Source: Blattamonas nauphoetae (taxonomy: Eukaryota > Preaxostyla > Oxymonadida). From it: 64,000 nt of DNA. Positions 9,242 to 19,682 of this stretch are shown here, one piece after another. The notes under the pieces were generated by a model. It did not search any database, was not told the DNA's origin, and saw only the letters and a program-made list of their open reading frames with translations. A program made the position numbers and the translations under genes. The first letter of the stretch is position 1. Every line of letters starts with the position of its first letter. The stretch covers positions 1-64,000 of the forward strand of contig JARBJD010000238.1 in NCBI GenBank assembly GCA_033064195.1. The letters run 5' to 3'.

Positions 9242-10411
9242 CTATACTACTTTGGTGAACAGTTTATAAGCTTCAGTGTTTCTCATTTTTATTGATATCT
9301 TCTTTCCTTGAACTTCAGGAAGTGTGAGGAATGATAGTGCTTGAAAGAAACAGATGTTGTACTCGGAATCAATGTACCGAATGTTTCTCGTTTTGATGTG
9401 TTCTGTGAGAATTGCATTTGCTTTTCCTGCGACTGGGAATCTGTACACTGCAACCAGAATGGAATGGAAAGCAATGAACATTGTCTTCGTATCCATCAGT
9501 GTTCTCTCTTGTGATTCTTTGATAAGGTTGATTGCATACTTGGAATACTCAGTGATGTCTGCTTCACTTCTAATCACAGTTGGGAAGCTCTTTGATGTGT
9601 TCTCCAATTCTGGTCTGAAGTCATTGTACAGTGTCTCATCTTTGTCTTTTCTCTCAACGATCTTTCCGAAGTCAAGACTGATCTTGAATGGATGATCCTT
9701 CTCTTTGTCGAACACTGCTTTGATGAAAGTTGTGATTTCTTCAACATTCTTCAGATGATTGTGGAAGTACAGTTGATAAGGTTTTCCGTTGTCACTCACT
9801 TTCTCGATCTCATTCTTCTTGAACTTCTTTCGTGCATTTGTCAAACATTCATTGAAGGCAAGTTTGTCTCTTGGTTCAGAGAGTAAGATGCATTCGTTGA
9901 ATCCATCAAATTTCTTCACTTTTCTTGATTCCATTTGTTCATTTTTCTTCTGAATGATCAACAGATTCTTCATCCAGTGATCCATCAGCTTCTCTTCAAT
10001 CGACTTTAGTTTCCTCGTGATCTTGAACACTTGCTTCTTCAATTCAGTTTCGTTCACTCTTGGATTTGCTTTCATGTCAATGATGATTACGTTTTTATCC
10101 TCTTCATTCATCATTGTGTTTTTGATCTGTTCATTCTGCTTTTGAATGTATTGTGCTTGTTCAATCTGTCGTCGGTGTCTCACTTCTATCAGGAATTTCG
10201 GAATTAAATTGATATTGAGATATACTGTTGGATTAGGATTTCGGTATCCAACATCTGGGTGTTGAAGCATTGCCAGGAGAAATGAATAGTGATGTTGCTT
10301 GTTTGGGCTGTCAGGCATGTATGTTCGACCATCAGTAAATGCGAATTGAGTGTTTGGAAATAGTTCTCTAACCTCTCTGATTTGTTCCTTCACTTTCCAG
10401 AGTTGTGTCAT
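9242..10411 (-). CDS. Probable N-terminal region of the Maverick polymerase protein
   Basis: A 389-aa frame that stops at a TAG just after KLFTKVV, where the interruption begins. Its last ~60 residues (YIDSEYNICFFQALSFL, then EAYKLF) match the pattern that precedes the YPGFDI block in Maverick polymerases, and that block begins the next segment downstream. I infer that this is the 5' part of the same gene. The first ~300 residues are charged and partly coiled coil, without a recognised domain. If it is instead a separate gene, it would be an accessory protein of unknown function. The start ATG has the element's motif (AATTCGTAGTAAATG). Confidence 0.65.
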   Translation of the reverse strand: MTQLWKVKEQIREVRELFPNTQFAFTDGRTYMPDSPNKQHHYSFLLAMLQHPDVGYRNPNPTVYLNINLIPKFLIEVRHRRQIEQAQYIQKQNEQIKNTMMNEEDKNVIIIDMKANPRVNETELKKQVFKITRKLKSIEEKLMDHWMKNLLIIQKKNEQMESRKVKKFDGFNECILLSEPRDKLAFNECLTNARKKFKKNEIEKVSDNGKPYQLYFHNHLKNVEEITTFIKAVFDKEKDHPFKISLDFGKIVERKDKDETLYNDFRPELENTSKSFPTVIRSEADITEYSKYAINLIKESQERTLMDTKTMFIAFHSILVAVYRFPVAGKANAILTEHIKTRNIRYIDSEYNICFFQALSFLTLPEVQGKKISIKMRNTEAYKLFTKVV

Positions 10412-10446
10412 TTACTACGAATTAAAAAAATAAAAAATAAAAAAAG
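10412..10446 (-). promoter_or_regulatory. Maverick start motif (AATTCGTAGTAAATG)
   Basis: A T-rich tract followed by AATTCGTAGTAA directly before the ATG. It is one of three near-identical copies in this element. Confidence 0.45.
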
Positions 10447-10454
10447 TTGAGTGA

Positions 10455-10880
10455 TTATTTTGGCTTCCTCAAATGTGGCTTCTTCTTTGCCTTTAGCCAG
10501 GAATCTAGTCGCACTTTGAAAACTTCAGTACCACCAACTTCTCGATATGTGAATGGAGTTAGAACCTGCTTGTACTCACCAACGAGCTCACAGTTGTACT
10601 TCCTCAGTTCATTCTCCACAAAGGATTGAGTGTAGTGTCGACGTTGTGACATGTGAGGTCTGTTTCCTTGATTCCACAACTTTGGTTTTATTCTCCATTC
10701 AACTCCCTCATGAACATAGATGACTGGGATATTATGTCTGACATACTCAGAGACAAGTTCACAGTTCTCTTCTTTCATTGACTGAATCAAAGCTTGCTTG
10801 GCATCTGTTCGACGTTTTTCACTCCCCTTTGGAGGGTTCGAAGTCTTTAGCGAGACATATGTAGTATTCACTGTTGTCAT
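10455..10880 (-). CDS. Small protein with two ENCELVSEY-type repeats
   Basis: 141 aa with two tandem copies of a ~45-residue unit: a helix ending NCEL(V)SEY or NCELVGEY, a strand, an EGVEWRI-like strand, then W..G.RPH. The layout resembles short DUF723-like modules found near homing endonucleases, but the cysteines are missing and I give that low weight. It is paralogous to the gene at 12658-13251. Both use the same start motif and orientation, so both belong to the Maverick. The function is unknown. Confidence 0.6.
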   Translation of the reverse strand: MTTVNTTYVSLKTSNPPKGSEKRRTDAKQALIQSMKEENCELVSEYVRHNIPVIYVHEGVEWRIKPKLWNQGNRPHMSQRRHYTQSFVENELRKYNCELVGEYKQVLTPFTYREVGGTEVFKVRLDSWLKAKKKPHLRKPK

Positions 10881-10917
10881 TTAATACAAATTAAAAAATC
10901 AAAAAAATAAAAAAATC
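10881..10917 (-). promoter_or_regulatory. Maverick start motif (AATTTGTATTAAATG)
   Basis: An A/T tract then AATTTGTATTAA directly before the ATG of the two-repeat protein. Confidence 0.45.
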
Positions 10918-10984
10918 ATAAATGAAATGTGAAGTGAGGTGTTGGAACTTTTTATTTCTTGTTCCTTGTTGTGCTAGCTTTCAT

Positions 10985-11095
10985 CTTGCTTCTTTCTTTT
11001 TTGTTTCTTTCTTCCTTGTTTCATTTTTTCATTCATTCATTCAATTCATCATTCATCATTCAGGCTTTCATCATTCAATCATTCATTCAAGTTTG
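10985..11095. repeat. CATT/TTTC-rich simple sequence
   Basis: An irregular run of CATT, TTTCTT and ATTCATTCA units with no coding potential. Confidence 0.6.
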
Positions 11096-11750
11096 TATGA
11101 TTTTACCGTAGGACTCTCACCCTGTGAGGGTTCGAAGTCTCTAACTGAGACAACCCGATACTCCTTTGGGGATCATTCTATCGTGATCCTACTCAATGAC
11201 TACTGCTGGCGAATTCCTTGAAGGGTTAAGTCTTGGGTGGGCATGATTTACGGGCACATCTAAGTGCGGCCAACATGAACCCCGGGGCGGATTCCTAGAA
11301 ATTCACCGTCTCCAATTCAACCTTCAATTCGTTCTACGCATTAGTCACGAGGGCACCATTTTGCCTGAGTATCAAGGGAAATTACGTCGAGGTATCATTT
11401 TTCAACTTGAAATTCAATCATTCAAGCCTTCATCGTTCAATCGTTCATCATTTCCTTTATCAAGTTTTTGTATGATTGTACCGTAGGACAACCCGATACT
11501 CCTTTGGGGATCACTCTATCATGATCCTACTCAATGACTACTGCTGGCGAATTCCTTGAAGGGTTAAGGTATTGGGGGGGGGCATGATTTACGGTCACAT
11601 TCAAGTGATGCCCACAGTGAACCCCCGAGGACAACCTCCCAGTTCGTCCCGCTCCAATCCAACCTTCAATTCGTTCTACGCATTAGCCACGAGGGCACCA
11701 TTTTGCCTGAGTATCAAGGGAAATTACGTCGAGGTTTCATACTTCAACTT
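11093..11750. repeat. Diverged tandem direct repeat of about 290 bp
   Basis: Two copies, about 11093-11405 and 11466-11750. Conserved blocks include ATGACTACTGCTGGCGAATT, TTCAATTCGTTCTACGCATT and a GGGAAATTACGTCGAGG block. Copy 1 has an extra ~30 bp (about 11122-11150) containing GAGGGTTCGAAGTCT, which also occurs inside the neighbouring gene near 10837. The conserved blocks alternate with variable ones, as in a structured RNA or transposon remnant. I recognise no RNA family. Confidence 0.6.
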
Positions 11751-11870
11751 TTTTGGAATTTTTGAATTTTTTGAATTTTTGAATTTTTTTGAATTTTTGA
11801 ATTTTTGAATTTTTTTTAAATTTTTGAAATTATTTTGGCATTTTGAAACTTTTTTCTTTTTTTTGAAATT
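11745..11870. repeat. TTTTTGAA simple tandem repeat
   Basis: An irregular run of about ten TTTTTGAA-like units with no coding potential. Confidence 0.7.
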
Positions 11871-11873
11871 AAG

Positions 11874-11950
11874 ATTGCCCCTCGCCTGAATCGAACCACC
11901 CCCTAGAAACGGGTGGCCATGGAAACATACACACTGAGCTACTAGCTCCT
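11874..11950 (-). pseudogene. tRNA-like sequence with A and B boxes
   Basis: On the minus strand TAGCTCAGTGTG (11930-11941) resembles an A box and GGTTCGATTC (11888-11897) a B box at tRNA-like spacing. The acceptor and T stems do not pair well, so it is not a working tRNA as read. A tRNA relic or a tRNA-derived element head fits best. Confidence 0.35.
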
Positions 11951-12030
11951 GAAAATGTTAGTTTCGACCTGTGCTTTATATCTCGAATGTTCAGATCTGC
12001 TATATATTCCTTTTATTGTCCACCTATCTA

Positions 12031-12253
12031 CCCTCGTTAAAAAGCATGACTTTATCACGGGAACGACTTTTTTTACCCTCGTTAAAAAGCATGACTTTTT
12101 CTCGTCAGTGATTTTTTCAAAATAAGTTAGATTTTCCTTTTTAACTTTTTACCCCCGTTAAAAAGCATGACTATTTCACGGGAGCGATCTGCTAAATCTT
12201 AATTCTTGGCCACTTGTTTCACTCGTTAAAAAGCATGACTTTTTCACGGGAGC
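12031..12253. repeat. Four spaced copies of a hairpin-forming repeat
   Basis: Copies at about 12031-12062, 12075-12107, 12152-12185 and 12222-12253. Each has outer arm CYCGT, an inner AAAAAG, loop CATGA, inner CTTTTT or a variant, and outer arm ACGGG; copy 2 has lost the right outer arm. The C/T variation in the left arm keeps pairing to G (C-G or T-G). Spacers are unrelated. There is no CRISPR-like regular spacing or cas gene. Confidence 0.65.
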
Positions 12254-12357
12254 ATTTTTGCTATATATTGAATTTATTGACAAAGTTTTCAAATTTTAAA
12301 TCTGCTATAGTGTCTTTTTTTCGGGTATAAAGTTTCTGATTTTTCGGGATAATTTCA

Positions 12358-12610
12358 GGACCGGATAGTCTAGTGGTAATGGTGAGTGCACGCACTACTA
12401 CTACTAAGCTGAAGGTCCTAGGTTCAATTCCTGGCGGAAGCATTGAATTTCACATATCACTGCCCTTTGGCATGGTCTAGGCCCTTGGCAAGACCAACGT
12501 ACGTCTCCGGATCTCAAACCGATAAAAATGAGTTCCGATGCCGGTCTAAAAGGGACCGATGAGAAGGGTCGCAACCTTCGGAACCTTGAAAAAATACACC
12601 AGCTTCCGCC
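12358..12610 (+). other. tRNA-like head plus structured body (SINE-like)
   Basis: TAGTCTAGTGGT (12366-12377) resembles an A box and GGTTCAATTCC (12421-12431) a B box. The T arm folds (CTAGG/CCTGG around a 7-nt loop), but the acceptor ends do not pair with each other. Instead GGCGGAAGC (12433-12441) is perfectly complementary to GCTTCCGCC (12602-12610), enclosing about 160 nt that holds further small hairpins. This suggests a tRNA-derived SINE or a polymerase III transcript. It is not a normal tRNA gene. Confidence 0.4.
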
Positions 12611-12657
12611 AAAATCAAGGTTTTTGCATTTTTGAAAATTGACAAAAATAACAACTT

Positions 12658-13251
12658 TTATGACCTTTCGTGGTACTTATGTTTGTGAGGTCGGTCTCCA
12701 AAATACAACCAATTGTCCAAACGAACAAAATATTCTTTTCCCGTGTCCAAACTTCGATATTTGAATGGCTCAAGTACCTTTGTGTACGTTCCAACCAATT
12801 CACAATTCTCTTTTTTCAATTCATTTTCAACAAACGATTGTGTATATCGTTTTCGTTTGCCGAGGTGACTTCGTTCTCCTTTCATCCATTTCGATGGAAT
12901 CACCTTCCATTCAATTCCTTCATGTCGATATGTGACTGATCCACTCGAACAAGTATATTCGGAGATCAGTTCACAATTCTCTTTTTGCATTGACTCAATC
13001 AACTTCTCTTTTGTGCACCAGTTGGCTGCTGATATGTATTTACGAGGATTTTTGTGTGGTCTTGATCCTCTGACGAAGTTCTGAACGTACACTCGATAAA
13101 TCTCATCTGGTTTATCTTCGTGGACGTATTCGAAAGTGCTGGTTGTGAGATATGTTGCTCCTTGTCGCGTAAGCGTTGGTGGTGTTTTCAAAATCAATTG
13201 TTCTTTTTCTAACAGTTCAAGTAGTTGAGTTGGAGTTAAAGATGTTCCCAT
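12658..13251 (-). CDS. Paralogue of the two-repeat Maverick protein
   Basis: 197 aa. The C-terminal ~115 residues repeat the two-unit architecture of the gene at 10455 (ENCELISEY, then HEGIEWKV, then W..GERSH; and ENCELVGTY, then the RPHKHK tail). An extra N-terminal ~75 residues carry TLTRQGATYLTTSTFEYV and are not present in the paralogue. It has the same orientation and start motif (AATTAGTAATAAATG), so it marks the right-hand part of the Maverick. The function is unknown. Confidence 0.6.
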   Translation of the reverse strand: MGTSLTPTQLLELLEKEQLILKTPPTLTRQGATYLTTSTFEYVHEDKPDEIYRVYVQNFVRGSRPHKNPRKYISAANWCTKEKLIESMQKENCELISEYTCSSGSVTYRHEGIEWKVIPSKWMKGERSHLGKRKRYTQSFVENELKKENCELVGTYTKVLEPFKYRSLDTGKEYFVRLDNWLYFGDRPHKHKYHERS

Positions 13252-13288
13252 TTATTACTAATTAAAAAATTGAAATAAAAAATAAATC
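13252..13288 (-). promoter_or_regulatory. Maverick start motif (AATTAGTAATAAATG)
   Basis: The third near-identical copy of the A/T tract plus AATTNGTANTAA directly before an ATG. The Maverick right end must lie between here and about 13400, where host-gene homology begins. Confidence 0.45.
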
Positions 13289-13356
13289 AACTTTGTTTTT
13301 GTCACTCTGTCAGTATTGAGAATCTGACTGATTTATTTGGATTCTCCCAAGAGTAG

Positions 13357-14415
13357 TATCGTCTAAGGTGTGGGGGTTCCACATTCGCCTATATCACTAC
13401 TCGCTGCAAGGTAACAAGTTCTGAATTGAATGAAGTCTTCGGTGGTGGTCTCTTCGCTGATAGCTCGCGATCGACTCTCACTTTGAAAGACTGTCAATTC
13501 ATCGATTGTTCTTCAACAGCACTCGGTGCAGCACTGTATGGAGAGATGAGCAAGTTTGTGATGTCCGACTGCCTCGTCAAGAACTGTTCGTCGAAGACGA
13601 GTGGAGCTGTCTGCATCAACCCGTTTACGAATTCCCCAGTCGCTCTTCAGAACATCCTCTTCGTTGGGAACACAGTGAGTGACACTCCAACATATTTTGA
13701 CAAACACGCGTCGATGAAGGGAGCGGTTCAGTTTGCAGACTTTCTGATCGAGGACGAGTGGAACACAAACCCAACCGATATCTCAATCACTGATTGTTGG
13801 ACCACGACCACACCGAACAGTGTGGGAATGTACAAAACAACAAATCCCTACACATCAAATCAAGCATACACTCGAGTGTTCAAGGATGCCTTCCTCGAGA
13901 TAGGACCGTACCTGACACAGAAAGCGGAAGCGATGCGTGATGAAGATTCATGGAGAATTGATGTAATTGTGAAGGGGAAGATTCCACTGAACTCGCAGAT
14001 TTATGAAGTGAGACTGAAAGAAACAGAGGGAAGCGCCGAGTTGACAGGACAACTAAAATTCGTTGATGGCGTTGGCTCGCTTCTGCCGTCGTCGAATCTG
14101 AATCTGAAGTTTTCGACAGCATACACGATCACTTCGATTGTGGGTGTGATGCCATCGTCGTCCGAGTCCAACGCCATCCCAATCACCGCCGAAGCGTGGT
14201 CATTCAACCTCGAAAAAACTCCCACCTTCCTCTCCTTCACCACACCACCACCTTCTGCTTTTGCCACAGCAGCAAATGCACACCTCGTCTCAGCGGAATC
14301 TGAACTCGCATTTGTCGTTCTGCTTTTCAACAAAGAAGTGAGTGGGTCGTACGACATTGTTGTGGAGGAAGAGGGGAAGGATGTGAGGATGTCGCAAGCT
14401 CCATCCGACACATAA
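13357..14415 (+). pseudogene. Surface beta-helix/pseudokinase gene, first surviving segment
   Basis: Open from 13357 with no ATG start. It begins within beta-helix repeats (FGGGLFADSS, LTLKDCQFIDCSS) and passes into Ig-like repeats (GKIPLNSQIYEVRL, VGSLLPSSNLNLKFSTAYTITSIVG). Host sequence ends at codon ATG 14389-14391, after which the frame enters an inserted element and stops at 14413. The matching position in the intact paralogue has an RMTIAVSI motif, and its continuation here (TITVSIVG) reappears at 19683. The missing 5' end probably lies beyond the Maverick, off the window. Confidence 0.75.
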
Positions 14416-17400
14416 CCAGGGCTCATCAACAGGTTGAGTGAGTCCCTGGGTCGGAGAATGTCGGTCCATGGGTTGGCCGATCTCAAATACCAAACGATGA
14501 AAATTAACCTCCTCGTCATTTTCTAAGCCTCTATATTTCTATGATCAACTCTTATTTCACTCTGATTCAACAGAAATACATCCTTTTTCACTCGGTCCTT
14601 TGTTTCAATGTAAAAACATTTGGTCCGCATAAGCACCTCCCAATGGCATAGTCACTTCGGATCTTAAGAGGACCAACTCAAGACAGTGGTGAGCAAGATG
14701 ATCCAATAGTGATCTCTCGATTTAAATCATTCTCAAGTCTACAAACAAGGCCATCAAGACCAAGATGATCAGTCATGTTTAAAGGACCCTGATCTGATTC
14801 AGACAAAAAGGACAACGAGGAGGAGACTAACGTCAACAATTTTCATGCACTATCTTGTTGATATAGCATAGAAGTGATTCAACGATTCCGAATCGTCAAG
14901 CCTTCCCCCCTCAAGTGGAACATCCAAACAGAGCAGATCATCGATATTATCGATCAAAACTCCCCAAAATTGAAGTATAGAAACAAGATGAAGGCATCAC
15001 TCGCATAGAAATTGTTTGAAAGTGATAGGAATACACCGACTCCAACGAACCATTCTTGAAACAAAAAATTCTATCTTCGATTGACTATCAGAGCCGGGAA
15101 TTCAGTTATTGCTTGAAAGACATCAATATCATGGTGGTAGTTCATACATTGACCGTGGCGCTTCATCGACAGCCGCGATTAGATCCATCACAATGACATG
15201 CAGCTCAGAAGTGTGGCGGCGAAGTAAAATGTGTTGAATGGTTCCCAGCCTTTTCAAACATCTACAAAGAAATTGGAAAAGATGAAAGGGAAACTTGCCC
15301 CACGCACTACTCTCGAATTCTTCCAACTGGACCCAATCATGGTGATCACCACTCAAGACAGTGCTTAGAACGTGGACCAAGTGGAAGGAATCGATTACTT
15401 AAATCACGGTACATATACACAACATGATTTTTCAGCATGGAAAGGATCTTACATTACGTGAACCAGATGATGCCACCAGGAACAATACGAGTCATCGAAG
15501 ATGAAGAGGGTGCCATTGATGAAAGTATAAACAAGAAAGAACCTCAGTATGGCCTGGAACCATCGATAGTGACGTTAGTTGCGCGTTATTCATCCCAACC
15601 AGCAGTGGGGTAAAATGAATACATACACCAACCAATACCGGCAATTGAGTGAACCCACACTCGAAAATGTCACTCTACAGTTGAGCTCTGATGTTGATTT
15701 TCAACAAGTCGATGATTCTCGCCACTACCACTTCAATGGAAGGTCTACACGGTCAATCGACCAGAATCGGTCCAATTATCAGCTTAAGTAGAGGCGTAGT
15801 CGCCCGTGATGAAGTTGGGCGCCAAATCATCCTATCTTGCGACAGAGGGGAGGGATTATTGCAGCGAACGCTCAGATTCGGAGTATGACCCGTCGTTCTG
15901 GACTATCACCATGTAAGGAAGAAACTTAGTCCTCTGCAGGAGGTCACACGATTTAGTCAACCGTTTTCTGGACATGAATTCTTATCCTCCACTCCCGCCT
16001 GAGTAAGTACCAAAAAATTAAGAAGGCTCATCAAAGAAGGACGAAGCACGAGCAGACTCAAGCTACTCGGAAGAATTGACACAACATGGCACAATAGTCT
16101 CTTCCAGACGCAACGGGAGGGAGTGATGCAAATGAGTCTGTCACCGAGATCGATGATAATGTGGAACTGAAAGCATTCGACGCATAGAAGAACGTGCTAC
16201 GGTAAAACGGCATCAGTATTTTGTCGGACGAACTGGCATCGGAAGTGCCAAGAGTGTCTCGATACACTCAAGGAAATAGGTTCGTGTCTCACACTTCCCG
16301 GCCTGTGGTGAGAACCTCCGCGAATTCGTGACAGCTATTCGAATGGAGGTCATTTTTGATGAGGAGCGAGAAACAGATGCTCGCTCCAAGCAGCTTCAAC
16401 ACACTTCCACTCGTCCGACAAAGGCTTCAAGAACCTGAGATACGTATTCTCATATCTGATGATATCCGCCTGTCACAAGCTTTGACTCAGCATGTTCAGG
16501 CACGACGAGGAAATGATGTCGAACATGAACAATTAGAATTTGGACACAATCGAGAATGCGTAAAACAAGCTCTACACGGATGAATTTTCTTATCTTGCAA
16601 TGTAGCTGACTCGTTCTGGATGACACTGTATGAAAGGAATCATAGTCGGACAATCGCAAAGCTTATTGTCGCGACAAGTTTGTTGCCGACGAAACTGATC
16701 ATTGATTCAAACTCTTCACCGCTGATGTTACACATTTGACATCGATGATTTCATCAAGAAAGTATGGTGAACACTTTCCGAGTCACAGTCAATCAAATCA
16801 TTCAAAGAAAGAAGAGATGAAGTCCTATCGAAACAGAAAAACGAGTCAACGCTTGGTGTGTCCGATCTCTGTTTCACCATGCGGTGTCGTACGTGCAAAT
16901 CACACTCAGTGCCATCTTCGTTACCTCGACAGAGTCACAGTAATGATGCAAGATCAGTGGACAACCTGCACCATTCGCAATCTGTGAATCCATCAACGAC
17001 AATAGACGATGAACCTACCCAATGCTTCTGACAAATATAACGTACGCTGTTCGTCAAGTTGGATTCCACAGAGCGTCAGTCACTTTTCCTCCGTGCTCAG
17101 AACTTGTCATGACATCGAGTACGCTCTCGAAGAAAAGGAGAGAACACTCTCCAAGTCAGGAAGTTACAAACATGATCCGAGTCCTCTCTTGAGCTTCGAG
17201 AGTGTCACAACTTGTGTGAAAGATCATGATGCAGCTTTTCTTCTTTCATCTCATCTGCTCCTCATCGGACAGATCCCGCAGAGTCTCTGCCTTCTCTCTC
17301 TACGTCCGAATTCCAACTCACTACGTCAAGACCAAGCTCTTCATTCCCGACCGTGTTCATTCGTGGGTCGCAGGGCTTCCCGTGAGTCGGAATCACACCA

Positions 17401-19682
17401 TCAATGAGTAACACTAACCACACCACACTCATATCGTTCACTGCCGTTCTCATAGACATTTCATCGCTTCGATTGTCACGAATGGATTCTCACACTCGGT
17501 TGTAGAGAGCCACTCCTCACTCGAACACACTACCAATAGTCACCAACATTGACAGCTCACTATCTCGATTTCACGAATTAGCGTACAGGTGCTGTTCAAC
17601 TGACAGAACTAGACGACTAGTGTGAACGGACAGGCTGTCATCGCAAAGACTATCATGTCGTACCTTCTTCACACGATCATTCTCGGTTCGAGTGGACGAT
17701 GAAGAACCACATGGGATTCTCCTCCTCAGTACAACAAACACGCTCATGGACGACAGATAGATGGACTGGAGGAGATGAGAATATCACATTGGAGTGGGAT
17801 AGGTGACATCCGCTCACCAGACATCAGTCGATATTGAGCGGGATATGTTCGAGGACAGCAGACCATCCTCATCTGTGGCTGTCACACGACGGTTGTGTAT
17901 TGAGTGGGAAGGATGTGAAGACGAATGCTTAGTTCTCCATCCCAGCCTCTCTTCATCATCGACGAGCACGCTGAACAAGACAACATGAGCAGTCGTTTTT
18001 GATGATGGATGGAATGTATCTGATTCATTTCTCATTGATCCTGGAAATGTCTGAAACGAAGAAAGATGGGACTGTAGGAGAGATAGATCGGACTCCACTT
18101 TCTGTCAACTCAACAAAATCGTTCAACGAGACTCAGATCGAAATGAAAGTGCCTGTGTCTTGGATGTTAAGATTGGACTGAACGAAACGACGATAGCAAG
18201 AATTCAGTGAATCAAGCAGCACACTCAGTGAAGGAGAACATGAAGTGATGGATTCCTTTCCTCATCTGGACGCGTTGTGAGTCGAGTTGTCTCCTCACCT
18301 GGACGCGTTGTGAGTCGAGTTGTCTCCTCACCTGGACACGTTGTGAGTCGAGAGTTCACCTCACCTGTTCCCCCCTCTCCAATGGGGAACCCTCAGCGAT
18401 TGTCCTCACTCTCCGGTAGTGAGTCGAGCTCGCTGAATGTGCCTCAAGCACATGGATGGTCAACATCCGTTGACGACTACTACTCCGCTCCAATACTGAT
18501 TGGTCGATAAGACTCCTCGCTCGCCAACTGCTGGTGCCAGCTGTAGAGGAAGCACGGCCGTTCTCATGGTGGACGTGAGTACATGAGTAGAGTCGTGGAA
18601 GTTCTCTTCTTTTATTGTTCTCATTCTCACTTTCCACTTGATTTTAGTCCTTTTCAAATCTCAACCTGTTGATGAGCCCTGGTTATGTGTCGGATGGACA
18701 GGGTTTATAGTTGTCAGACAGATTTAGTGTAAACGTGAGGTCGAAAGACCTCACCTCCCCATTTTGGAGGTGAGGTCTCTCGATGTCCGAAATAGGCAAC
18801 TGACAATGCAAAAAAGTGAGATCATCGACCACAACACGACTCTCCGACACCATTTCGCACCTTAAATTTCTTTCCACTTCACTGGAAACAGTTGAATTTC
18901 TCTTTTTTTCGCAAAAATCACTGAAATTGTCATTTGATCCAGATGACTAAAAAGTTGGTGGGTTGGATCAATTTTCAGTTTTTCCATAGAGTGATCCAAT
19001 GTGACTTTCAATTTGATTTTCTATGTTAAATGATCTTCTCGAATCCATTTAATGAAAAAAAAGAGGAAATTTCTCCTTGATTGAGCTTATTGAGACAATA
19101 GAAGCGAAAAACAGCACCACATTTTTTTCCACTATCCATCTCACATTTAGAAATTTTGCTCAATCTATAATCAATTTTTCATGAAATGAGAATCCTCGTG
19201 AAAATTAAACCAAAAACATAAATTAGAAAAGAGGTGAGGTCTTTTGAGGGTGAGTCAGGTGAGGACCCGATCCAAACCCTGCCGGATGGAGCTTGCGACA
19301 TCCTTTACACAGACCAGTGCTCATCAACCTCTTTTTCTGCCACACAGCAGTTGAAAGAGGACATCGGTATGTCTTTAGCACTGCGGCGTTTGAAGTTGTA
19401 ACCTTTTGGTGGTTTCCACTTCACTAGTCCTTCTGACTTCTCGGTTTCTCCAGTTTTTCATCCCCGTTGGGGCTTTTCTGGAGTTATGGGTAGATCCCAC
19501 TTTTTGCTCATCAACCGCCCCCACTTGGGCAGAACCGGCTCGATGATTCACCTCTCGAGTTGGGATTTTTCTTTCAACAGATAAAACTTAAATTATTGTA
19601 TTTGTTGATCGGCCAACCCATGGACCGACATTCTCGGACCCAGGGACTCACTCAACCTGTTGATGAGCACTGGTTTGTGTAA
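14392..19682. mobile_element. 5.3-kb inserted element with 73-74-bp terminal inverted repeats
   Basis: It splits the surface-protein gene. Terminal inverted repeats (about 14408-14481 and 19607-19680) share CTCATCAACAGGTTGAGTGA and GAATGTCGGTCCATGGGTTG with few differences. Further inverted copies of the terminal module sit inside, at about 18665-18700 and 19283-19330, so the structure looks nested or compound. No target duplication is apparent. The interior (14482-19606) has no convincing ORF; codon-like stretches are full of stops. The class is unknown. Confidence 0.7.
18266..18364 (+). repeat. Three tandem 33-bp repeats
   Basis: Units start at 18266, 18299 and 18332, each beginning CTGGACGCGTTGTGAGTCGA or a variant. 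They lie inside the 5.3-kb insertion. The unit is a multiple of three, but I see no gene around it. Confidence 0.85.

Noticed and set aside
12031-12253. CRISPR array
   Set aside because: Only four diverged copies with spacers of uneven length in a eukaryotic setting, and no cas genes.
14416-19606. Search for a transposase or host gene inside the 5.3-kb element
   Set aside because: Only short frames broken by frequent stops; no DDE, reverse transcriptase or Rep motif visible.
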